DNA of 64,000 nucleotides from positions 1-64,000 of the forward strand of contig JAJJLU010000353.1 in assembly GCA_023807065.1 (NCBI GenBank). The letters are read 5' to 3'. Positions 22,410 to 31,900 of the stretch are shown here, in pieces (within the stretch, counting starts at the first letter, position 1; each line of letters opens with the position of its first letter). The stretch comes from Isotricha intestinalis. Lineage: Eukaryota > Ciliophora > Litostomatea > Vestibuliferida > Isotrichidae. Under the pieces are notes generated by a model. It had not been told where the DNA came from, ran no database searches, and saw only the letters and a list, made by a program, of their open reading frames with translations. Position numbers and translations under genes: made by a program.

Positions 22410-23091
22410 ATGGATTTGAGCCAAAAAAAAAATAAAAATGGAAGGAGAAATATATATTATGAACACTTAAAAAATGATTTTATTAATGAAGTAAAAATCT
22501 TTGGTTTTTACTTTTGATTTTAGAAATTTTTGAAAAACAAATGAAAAATTCAAATATTATGAAATATAATAAATTATTTAAAAATTCAAAATAAATCAGT
22601 GAAAATAAAAAAGATAATTTTTTACAAAAAGCTTTTGAAAATTTAGAATGTAAAAATTAAAGATATCATTTCATGATGAAGAAAATATAAATTTAAATTC
22701 AAAATATGAATAACAAAAATAATAAAGAGTAACTAATAAAACATACGAAGAACTATAAATTATCTTCTCAATTAAGAGAAAAATATATGAAACTTAAAGC
22801 TTATGTTCATCCTTTAAATAATAATAAAAATGATTATAAGAAAATCATAGATTTAGGTGAAAATAAAGAATTGTAAATAAGTAAAAAAGAAGGTAAAGTT
22901 AATACTTCTGTTTTAAAAAATGAAAAAAAAAACAAAAATCCCATACTGTAAAAATTGCTAGTAATATGAAGAAATATAAAAATATTGTAGTTTATCCTTC
23001 AAAAAAAAAAAGTGAAGAGTTTTTCTTTTTTGAAAATAGTAGGCCTTTAGAATCATTGAAAAAAAGAGAATTTGATTTAACTAAGATTTAA
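22410..23091 (+). pseudogene. Decayed protein-coding relic A
   Basis: The plus strand reads as protein from the ATG at 22410 (MDLSQKKNKNGRRNIYYEHL) to a TAA at 23089-23091, but with several in-frame TAA codons and at least two frame changes at A-runs. Long clean segments remain: 42 codons in 22745-22875 containing YKLSSQLREKYMKLKAYVHP, and 49 codons in 22940-23091 containing KKYKNIVVYPSKKKSEEF and NSRPLESLKKREFDLTKI. A GTAAAA to TTTTAG interval at 22491-22523 resembles an intron. The composition is that of the basic Asn/Lys proteins in this genome. I do not recognise the parent family. Splicing cannot remove all the breaks, so a pseudogene is the best reading. Confidence 0.65.
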
Positions 23092-23176
23092 TTCAAGAAT
23101 TTAAAAAAAATAAAAAAGAAATTTTTTGTTTATATTATTTTAGTATTTTTTTCCAAAAAATGTTTATCTCCTTTCT

Positions 23177-25231
23177 TTATTTTTTTAACTTTAACTTAAA
23201 AACCTTAAGAATATCATCAAAATGGAAACTACTAATAAATATATCTTTATCAATCCACAAAGCATTGGTAATACCTTTATCATGAAATTTATCTTCAATT
23301 AAATAATATTCATATTTTCCATTATTTCCTTTTTTCAAAAAGAAAAATTGAGTAAACTTATCTTCAGCAATCCCATAACTAAAAGAAGAAGATTGTGAGG
23401 TATTACAATAACCACATAAAATTCCATCATTGAAATGAAAAAAACAATTAAATTCACACTCGCCACATTTAATGATATATTCATATTTCAAAGAGTTTAT
23501 ATTAATAATGGATAATTGACTAAATCCTCCAACCAATAAAATATCATTTTTCCAATAATATATACTATTTCCAGGAATACAATCACATTCAATTGTTCCT
23601 CTTCGCTTTGGTTTTTCTATTAAATCCCAAAAAAATATATTATCTCTTTCCCCTATAATAAATATTTTATCATTATTATCTTTTGAATCAATTTGATATA
23701 ATGTTTTCAAATTACGGTTTCTATAAATAAATTGGCAAAAAGTTTCATAATATTGATTTAATATAATAACACAATCATTTTCTACAACAAATGATATATT
23801 TTTGCTATAGTTTAATACATATATCAATTTAATTGGTATTTTTTGTTCTAATGTTGTTTCACATTGAATTTCTTTTACTTTGTTATTATTATCTAATGAA
23901 TAATTCCATATTTTAATTGATTTTTTGTCACATGTTATAAATTTAAGAGATTTATCTTTAATTTTATCTAACCCAATTACATTTTCTTCATGTGCTTTTA
24001 GTGATAATAAATGCTCTCCTTCAAAATTATTATTTTTTATATGGAAAATATATATATATCCATTTTCAGAACATGTACACACATTTTTTTCATTTAACAA
24101 TATCATTCCTATAAACCTTCTATTATATTTATCTTCTTCTTTATCATTTAATATAATTTTATTTGGATCTTTTTCAATTTTACTGATTTCTGTTATAATA
24201 AAATCATTTACATCTTCTATCTTTTTTTTATTTATCCCAACAATATAATTATTTTCAAAAAAATCTAAAACTTTTTTTATTTCATCTTGATTAAACATAT
24301 TATTTCCTTCAGAAACATTAACTCTATCAAATTTAGTGTAAAGTAATTTAGAAATATTTTTGATTAAAACATAATTAGTACAAGAAGGTGTAGCAGTATT
24401 TATACTCATTTGATAAAAAAATAAAACTCTTCTATTTCTAATTATAAATTTCTTATATAATTCTTTAGCTTTATTAATTAAATTTTCATCTTTTCCAATT
24501 GATTTAATTAATCTATCATATAATTTTTTACAATAATCATCTAAATAAACAACTCCAATTTCAATTAAATCTTTAACTTGATTAACATAACAAACACCTA
24601 ATTCTTTGTTTAAGTGGTAAATATCATTACCATAATTATTTTCATCATCAAATTCACAATCTTCACAAATATGATAACCGCACATAAAATCTTCATCAGC
24701 AATAAAATATTCATATTCTTTAAAATTATGTTTAGCACAATTAGTATGAATATTTTCTTCATAAGGTATTCTAATAATATAATAATAATGTTCTTTATTT
24801 TTTTTAATATCTTCATTTATACATTTTTCACACATCCATTTTTGGCATAATTCACAAGAAAAATAACCTTTTTGTTTTTCTTCTTTTTTATCATGAACTT
24901 CACAAAAATAATCTTTATGAACTTTTACCATTAAACTAATGTAATCATCTAATGTTTTTATTTTTGGATTACTACAACAATAACAATATCTACATTGATC
25001 ACATTTTACATAATTTCCTGATTCATTTTTATATCCCAATGATATATTTGGTATTTCTGCACAATGTGGGCAAAAACATTTTATTGATGTAATTGGACGT
25101 GATGATGGAAAAGAAAAATAATCTATTCTATATGGCAATAAATTTTTTATTTCTCTTTCTTCTTTTTCTTTTTTTTCTTTTATTCTTTTTTCTTCTTCTT
25201 CTTTTCTATTATTTTCTTCTTCTATTTTCAT
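23177..25231 (-). CDS. Zinc-binding (B-box/RING-like) protein with WD-type propeller
   Basis: 684 residues. A charged Glu/Lys leader (1-30) is followed by Cys/His-rich modules at about 50-210: CFCPHCAEIP, CDQCRYCYCC, CELCQKWMCEKC, HTNCAKH and CGYHICEDCE. A helical middle (about 215-380) resembles the coiled part of TRIM-like proteins. From about 395 to the end there are repeated blades with WD-like strands (NGYIYIFHI, SIKIWNYS, NIFFWDL), consistent with a beta-propeller. The order of zinc modules, helix and propeller recalls TRIM/B-box architectures, but no canonical RING is complete, so ligase activity is unproven. Probable scaffold or ubiquitin-pathway protein, by architecture only. Confidence 0.65.
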   Translation of the reverse strand: MKIEEENNRKEEEEKRIKEKKEKEEREIKNLLPYRIDYFSFPSSRPITSIKCFCPHCAEIPNISLGYKNESGNYVKCDQCRYCYCCSNPKIKTLDDYISLMVKVHKDYFCEVHDKKEEKQKGYFSCELCQKWMCEKCINEDIKKNKEHYYYIIRIPYEENIHTNCAKHNFKEYEYFIADEDFMCGYHICEDCEFDDENNYGNDIYHLNKELGVCYVNQVKDLIEIGVVYLDDYCKKLYDRLIKSIGKDENLINKAKELYKKFIIRNRRVLFFYQMSINTATPSCTNYVLIKNISKLLYTKFDRVNVSEGNNMFNQDEIKKVLDFFENNYIVGINKKKIEDVNDFIITEISKIEKDPNKIILNDKEEDKYNRRFIGMILLNEKNVCTCSENGYIYIFHIKNNNFEGEHLLSLKAHEENVIGLDKIKDKSLKFITCDKKSIKIWNYSLDNNNKVKEIQCETTLEQKIPIKLIYVLNYSKNISFVVENDCVIILNQYYETFCQFIYRNRNLKTLYQIDSKDNNDKIFIIGERDNIFFWDLIEKPKRRGTIECDCIPGNSIYYWKNDILLVGGFSQLSIININSLKYEYIIKCGECEFNCFFHFNDGILCGYCNTSQSSSFSYGIAEDKFTQFFFLKKGNNGKYEYYLIEDKFHDKGITNALWIDKDIFISSFHFDDILKVFKLKLKK

Positions 25232-25334
25232 TTATAAAAAAGGGATTAAATGATATTTTATTATTTATTCATATTTTTAAAATTTTTTCATCTTTTAAAT
25301 TTATATAAAGTTAAAGAAATAAATAAAAAGTAGA

Positions 25335-25654
25335 AATCTAAATTATCTTTATCCTATTAATCCTTGTCAAATTCTTCTTTTTTTCATTCCAAATAATTTT
25401 AAGAACAAAAAAATATTTATGTCTAATTAATATAAAACTAATATTTTTTATTTTTTTTAAAAATAATAATCTCATCTTTAAAATTCAATTAATTTTTTAT
25501 TTATTGTTTATCAAATTATTTTTCTTTATCAAATGAATAGTTTTTCTAATTCCATTTATTTATTTTAACTTTTTCATATTCCTTTTTTTAATTTATTTTT
25601 ATTTACTTTTAATCCTTTTATTTTATATTTCTTTTTATCTTTATTATTTTTCTA
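25335..25654 (-). repeat. Decayed coding relic, copy 1 of a dispersed pair
   Basis: The minus strand from 25654 aligns end to end with the plus-strand relic at 55743-56060. ATGGAATTAG (25555-25546) and ATGAGATTATTATTTTTAAA (from 25475) are exactly 80 bp apart in both copies, with about 98-99 bp of alignable sequence upstream in both. Both copies can be read as peptides sharing MELE, EIIIFKK and EF(D/Y)KD, but are full of stops. The source family is unknown. Confidence 0.6.
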
Positions 25655-25942
25655 AAATTATTTCATTTGTAATTTAAAAAAGGCAACAAATTAAAGAATA
25701 TAATTTAACTATTTTGAACAATTATATTGAATCATTTTATTTATTCTTATTTACCAATATAACATTTTTTAATATTTTCTGATTACAATATATTTTGTAA
25801 AAAAATCATTTTTTCATAAATAAAAGAATAGTATATTAAATTGAAATAGTAAATATGAAAAAATTAAATATTTTTTAAATCATTGAAAACGTTAATAAAA
25901 AAATCAAATATTAAAAATATTTTATTAATATTTTATAAAAAA
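25655..25942. promoter_or_regulatory. Upstream region of the Rab-like GTPase gene
   Basis: A+T-only sequence between relic copy 1 and the GTPase ATG. No coding or RNA feature was seen; it presumably holds the promoter. Confidence 0.35.
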
Positions 25943-26707
25943 ATGAACCATCTAAAATCAGAAAGCATAATATCAGATGACAATAGAGTAACAAATTACG
26001 CAAATAATAGATTTACCCAATTAAATAATAATGAAGATTTAGATGATCCATTAAATTTCGAAGACAATTTAAAAATCGGTTCAGAAAAAGCAAAAGATCA
26101 AAACCTAAAAACCTTAGAATTTAAAATAATAGTATTAGGTGAATATAATGTAGGAAAAACATCTATTATAAATAGATTTGTGAGTAACAGTTTTGATAAA
26201 AATATTCAAAATACAATTAATTCAAATATATCAACAAAAAGAATAATAATAGATAATAAAACAATAGTAAATTTAAATATATGGGATACAGCAGGAGAAG
26301 AAAAATTAAATCCTTTAATAAAAAATCATTATAAAGACGCAAGAGGAGCTTTAATTATATATGATATAGGAAATAGAAATTCTTTTGAAAAAATAGAAAA
26401 ATGGTATAATGAAATAAAAGATAATTGTCCTCATTATTGTATGAAAATTTTAATTGGAAATAAAACTGATATTTCAGACAAAAAAATTGATTTTGATGAA
26501 GGGAATAAATTAGCTGAGAAATTAAATATTAATTTTCTTGAAGTTTCCGCTAAAACTGGTAATAATGTTGCTATTGCTTTTGAAAGATTATGTAATATTA
26601 TTATTCAAAGAGAAAATGAAGGAGACATTGAAGAAAGGAAAACTCTTAGAATTAGTTCTAAAGGAGAAAATAAAAAGAAATTTAAATGTTGTCTTATGAA
26701 GGATTGA
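25943..26707 (+). CDS. Rab-like small GTPase with altered switch II residue
   Basis: 254 residues from the ATG at 25943 (the frame opens earlier, but without an ATG). A 60-residue acidic/Asn N-terminal extension precedes a Ras-superfamily G domain. The motifs are G1 GEYNVGKTS (about 66-74), G3 WDTAGEE (about 114), G4 GNKTD and G5 SAK. A Cys pair sits near the C-terminus (KKFKCCLMKD*), a likely prenylation site five residues from the end. The overall pattern (LNIWDTAGEE, ALIIYDIGNRNSFEKIEKWY) is Rab-like, implying vesicle traffic. The residue equivalent to Ras Gln61 is Glu, which in characterised GTPases slows hydrolysis, so the protein may stay GTP-bound. The P-loop start is also unusual (GEYN). 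The gene ends with TGA. Confidence 0.8.
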   Translation: MNHLKSESIISDDNRVTNYANNRFTQLNNNEDLDDPLNFEDNLKIGSEKAKDQNLKTLEFKIIVLGEYNVGKTSIINRFVSNSFDKNIQNTINSNISTKRIIIDNKTIVNLNIWDTAGEEKLNPLIKNHYKDARGALIIYDIGNRNSFEKIEKWYNEIKDNCPHYCMKILIGNKTDISDKKIDFDEGNKLAEKLNINFLEVSAKTGNNVAIAFERLCNIIIQRENEGDIEERKTLRISSKGENKKKFKCCLMKD

Positions 26708-26840
26708 AATTTTTTATTTATTTATTTTATTTTTTGTGTTTTGAGATTTGGTTTTTTTATAGAAATTAGCCATTAATTTTTGTTTTTAGAATATAAAATT
26801 TTTTTTGATAAAATATTTTTTTTGTTTTTTTAAAAAAATA

Positions 26841-28034
26841 ATGGATAAAAATAAATTGAAAATTAATTTATCCAAAAAAATTGATATTTCAAATTTAAGA
26901 ATATTTGAAAGTCCTTCTTATTATAGAATATTTGAGAAACTATTATTAAATATTGATTACAAAAATGAAAAATTATTAACTTTATCAGATTTAATTCATT
27001 ATAAACTTCATAAAAAAAAAAAATTTTCCCCAAAGGAAAATTGGTCTTTAATAACAAAATTAATATTTTCACAGTATTTTTTAAATAAAGATTATAATCC
27101 TACATCAAAAGAAGATTCTTTTTATGAAATAAATTTATTTGCTTATAAATATATTCTTTATTTTTGTAAAACAATAATGATAAAAATAAATTTTAAAAGT
27201 ATAAAAAATAAAATAAGTATAAGAGAATTAAGAAATAATTATTTATCTAATTGCTTACAAAAATGTGAAATAAAAGCCCAAAGAAGATTAAAAACAAGAA
27301 GAAAAATAAGATATCAAGAATTAATACAAAAAATAATTGCTCAATCAAAAAAAGATAATAGTTTAAATAATAGAACATCAATTTCAGTAACAAATAATTT
27401 TAAAGTATTAATTGGAAGTAGAAGAAGTATAATTCATAAGAAATTAAATTTGAATATAATTGATCAAATAAATTATTATAAAAATAAACAAAATCAATAT
27501 TTAAGTGATGACCAAAAAGAAATTATTTATATTGCTGAAAATAAACTACCAAAAGGACATTTTACAGAAAAATTTATTGGTCCAACTGATGAAGAAGGAG
27601 TTTATAAAAAACATTTTGATATTACTAATAAACATTTAAAAAAAAATGTTTTTAATAAACATTTTAGAAATCAAAAAAGAAAATTTTTATTATCCCCTTT
27701 ACATGATAATAATTCTAATTCTTCTTTATATAAAAATTCTTTTCCTTCTTTAAATAATTGCTTTTCTCTTGGAAATGTTTATAATAAAAATACTTCAGTT
27801 TATCAAAATTATTTAAAATTAAATAAGAATAAAAAAAATTATAATTTTAATTCTTTTAATAATAGTAATAATAGTAAAAGTAAGAGTAAGAGTAAGAGTA
27901 AAATTAATATTAAGATTTCGGATAATAATCATAATATTAAATTAGATGGAAAAAAAATGTTATCAGGATATCAAAGCAAAAAAAAATTAAATTTTAAAAA
28001 ATTTTTTTTTTCAAAATCTGATATGTTTTATTAA
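26841..28034 (+). CDS. Unknown basic protein
   Basis: 397 residues from the ATG at 26841, which follows a T-run and a short A-run. No recognised domain. Residues 1-170 are predicted helical with conserved-looking sequence (YYRIFEKLLLNIDYKNEKLL; AQRRLKTRRKIRYQELIQKI), while the C-terminal half is Ser/Asn/Lys-rich and disordered, including a SKSKSKSK run at about 27875-27900. The central LPKGHFTEKFIGPTDEEGVY is the most distinctive block. It lies 133 bp downstream of the Rab-like gene on the same strand. Long and unbroken, so a real gene, but function unknown. Confidence 0.6.
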   Translation: MDKNKLKINLSKKIDISNLRIFESPSYYRIFEKLLLNIDYKNEKLLTLSDLIHYKLHKKKKFSPKENWSLITKLIFSQYFLNKDYNPTSKEDSFYEINLFAYKYILYFCKTIMIKINFKSIKNKISIRELRNNYLSNCLQKCEIKAQRRLKTRRKIRYQELIQKIIAQSKKDNSLNNRTSISVTNNFKVLIGSRRSIIHKKLNLNIIDQINYYKNKQNQYLSDDQKEIIYIAENKLPKGHFTEKFIGPTDEEGVYKKHFDITNKHLKKNVFNKHFRNQKRKFLLSPLHDNNSNSSLYKNSFPSLNNCFSLGNVYNKNTSVYQNYLKLNKNKKNYNFNSFNNSNNSKSKSKSKSKINIKISDNNHNIKLDGKKMLSGYQSKKKLNFKKFFFSKSDMFY

Positions 28035-28141
28035 ATATATATATTTGCTATATATGTTTAAATTTGTATAAAAAAAATCATATTTAATATTTTAAAAAAA
28101 TTTCTTTTTATATTATAAACTTCTTTACTCAACAATTTTTT

Positions 28142-28737
28142 TTATATAAAATATATTTTTAACAAAATAACTCTGATTGATATTTTTCTTTTTTTAAATA
28201 AAAAAGGATAATAATTAAAATTAAAAACAACAATAATTAAAAAAAGAATTAACAAAACATTTCCAACTGATTGAATTGTTTGAAAAGAGTATAAAAATAT
28301 AATTAAAAGCATATTTGTATATAATATAATTATAATATATAAATCTTTAATAATACCAGAATTAACAGTATTAAAAAGATTTAATTTATTATGTAATTCT
28401 AATTTTTCAGAATAATCTATTGTTATACAATCATGTCTCAGTACCATTATATAGTTAGTTAAAAATAAATAAAAATCATTGTTATCTTTTTTTGAAATTT
28501 TGCATTTTAGAATGAAAATAAAAAGGATTAGAGAATCTAAACCATAATTTGAAATATTATTTGATAATATTTCACAAGGAAAGAAATTCCAGATTAATGT
28601 GAGAAATATTTCTATTATTATTTTCAAATAATTCAATGATATTAAAATAAAGGATTTATGGGATATTATAATGAAATAGAATAATGTATTTTCCACAAAA
28701 TAATTTTATTTCTTTTTTTTGAATCTAATATATTCAT
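28142..28737 (-). CDS. Possible multi-pass membrane protein, start unclear
   Basis: The minus-strand frame 28696-28142 (184 codons) has no ATG near its beginning but encodes four or five hydrophobic helices (LKIIIEIFLTLIWNFF, LDSLILFIFIL, IIKDLYIIIILYTNMLLIIF, VLLILFLIIVVFNF). An ATG at 28735-28737 opens another frame (MNILDSKKRNKIILWKIHYS) that runs into it after about 20 codons. The gene therefore either has a one-base frame break near 28670 or an unplaced first exon. Composition and hydrophobic periodicity support coding. No family is recognised. It could equally be a young pseudogene. Confidence 0.4.
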
Positions 28738-28928
28738 TTTTATTTATAAAAAAAGCAAAAAGAATGTTTTAAAATTATATTTTTCATTCTTTTGATTTTT
28801 AATTTTAAAAATATTTTTTATTTTTTTTTGATTTTGAATGTTAATAATAACTTATAAAAATTAAAATAAAAAATAATTTACATATACCTAAAATTTTTAA
28901 ATTTAATACAATTTAAACCATTAAAAAT

Positions 28929-31900
28929 TTATTGGACATAAGAATCCAAACGACTAAATAAATCTTCACTAATATTCCAATGAACACTTCTGATTTCTTC
29001 TAAATATTTTAAAGCAATATCTTTTTCTTTTCCTTTTCCAGCTTTTTTTAATTCTTCTTCAATCATATCTTCTTTTTTTTTAGAAAGTAAATTAAAACAT
29101 TTTTCAATTAAAGGATGTTTTAATTTACTATCAATAATTTCTTTATAAGTTTCATAAGCAGAATTAAAATCAAATTTATTTGAATCTTTTTTTTTCTTGT
29201 CTTCTTTTTCATTATTATTATTGTCGTTATCTTCTTCAATTAATTGAATTAATTCCTTTAATTTAATCTCAGCTTCAGCTTTTATTAATAAAATAGATTT
29301 TACATCATCTCTTCCTTTTAAAACTTCTTCTTTCTTTTTTTCATCATCTTTTCTTTTAGATAAAATTTCTTCATATATTTTTTTATTTTCTTCAATAAAT
29401 TCATTTTTCTTTATTTCTGAATCTTCATTATTATCATTATTTAATTTTTCAATTTCTTCATATGCTTTTAATATATTTGCTTCTTTTTCATTAGTCACAT
29501 CTTCAGTGTTTAAAACTTTTTGTTCTTGTTCAAACATATGATTATAAGTAATACATCTATTATCATAAGCATAATATAAAAAGTTTTTTATATATAATGA
29601 ACTATGTTGATTTACTGTAGAAGTTTTTTTATTGAAATTAATTTCCATTCTTTCTTTTTCTTCTTCTTCATTTTTTTCTTCAACTTTTCCTTTATTAACA
29701 TTTTTCTTATTATCAGTTTTTCCTTTATCTTTATTTTTTTTATCATCAACAATATCTTTTTCTTCACTTTCTTTTTTTCTAATTCTTTTTTCACTTAAAA
29801 AGAGTATTTCATCTTCATCTAATTCTCCTCCATTTAGTTTTTTTTTATTGAGTAAAAATCTTTTTCTTGAATTTTTGGCTTTTACTTTTCTACCTGGTTC
29901 ATTTTCTTCCCAAGAAGCAATAACAGCTTTTTCTTCATCTTCTTTGTGAGTATCTTCACAAAAACCTAAAGTATCACTTGAAAAAACTTTAATAACCCAA
30001 TCAAAATATTGATTAGCTGGATTAATATATGTGAAATTTTCTGGTAATTCAGTTTCATCTATATAACAAATTAATCTATATGGTTTATTTATTTGATTTT
30101 CTTCTTCTTTTCCTTTATCTTTTTTTCCCTTTGAATCTTGAATTATTTGACCTTCAAATATTATGTTATGTAATGTTATTGAATTATAAAAATCTGTTGT
30201 ATACATTAAATTGTCTTCTTGATCATATAATTCTAATTTGAGACGAATTGGAAAGTCAAGTTTAGTTTCTATCATATCTGAATTTGGATTTTGGGTTTGT
30301 GAAGGAGGATTTTTTTTATTGTTATTGTCTTTTTCTTCTTCTTCATTTTTTTCTTCTTCAATAATATTTTCTTCTATTTTTTTAAATTCACGGATTTTTA
30401 TATGTAATGTACAATATGTTATATCACCACTGAAAATATATTCTTTAAATAAAATAAAGTGTTTATTATCTTTGTATTTATCAGTAATATCATAAGGAGA
30501 AATATGTTCAATTTGTTCAAATAAAGGTTGAGATTTATTAACATCTCCTGGAATAGCAGTATTTGTTTGACTAACATCAAGAACTTGATTATCTTCAGGG
30601 TAACTTAATATATCAAAGTCATATGAATCACTTTCGATGTTATATGGTGGAATACATGTTATTACAAAGTAATATTGCTTTGGATCTAATTCGAATATAT
30701 TATCAAAAGCAATATTTTTTTTAAAGTTATTATTTCCTGAATCACATATATATAATTCAGTATAATCTTTTAAAGCTTTGTCTTTTGAGTTATTGTTTAT
30801 TATTACAAATTTAGTTTTTACTTCTAATTTTACTGAAACACGTAATAAAACATATAATTCATTTTTAGTTAAATTAGGATGTTCTATTGTATAAGTTTGT
30901 TTAGTAAAACCTCTATAATCACTTAAATAATCATTATATGATATTGGTTCTATTTGAAAATCACAATATAATTTCATATGGAAACCTAAAGGGAATAATC
31001 CTCCTGTGAACACTAAAAAATATTCTTCATTTGTTTTTAATTGATCAATATGTTTAGTTCCAAAAAATGAATTTAAAGTAATTAATCTTCCATCTTCTAT
31101 TTTATCATCTTTTTTTAATAAAATAAAATGAATTGAATAAGGAATATCTCTAAATATATTTTTTTCATCTGAATTAACAGAAAAAACTAATATTATATAA
31201 CTTTTTTTAGTATTTTCATTAGGGATTAAATGCAAAACTTTATTTTGACAATTTATACTCAAAACATCATTAGTATCATACCATAAATTATCCCATTCAA
31301 ATATATTAGAATAATTTTTAGGATTATATAATATTATAAATGAATCAAAACATTTAAAAAAATCACTTGGTTCAATCCAAGTTCCTTCTTTTCTTACTAA
31401 AGGTTCTTTTTGTTCTTTATATTGTTCAGTATTACCTTCAATTAATTGCATATAAACATCTTTACTCCAAGTATATTCTTTTTTCTTTTTTTTTTCAGGT
31501 TCATTATCATGATTTTTATTATCTTTATTTGGAGAAGTTTCATTAGATTTTTCTAATTGAGGATGACTTTGTTGATATACATGTTCTAAATAATCTATTG
31601 GAGGAAATTCCCATTTATTTAATAATATTTTCTTAGCCATTTCTATTTCTTCATCATTATGACTTCTTAAAAAAATTGGTTCTGGAACTGAGGGATTGTG
31701 TATTTTTATACTATAATAAATTTTACCTTTTTCTTTTAATGTTTCTATTCTTTTTGATTTTTCAATTTTTTGTTTTAATTTAATTTCTTTTAATTCTTGA
31801 ATATATTTTCTTTTTTCTTCACGAGATAATTGTTTAAATACATTATTTGTATTAAAACTTTTTATCATTGCTCTTAAATCAGAAAAATCAATTGGAACTA

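Noticed and set aside
22491..22523. Splicing as a full explanation for relic A
   Set aside because: The 33-nt interval has intron-like ends, but removing it runs into TGA within seven codons, and later stops and frame changes lack matching splice sites.
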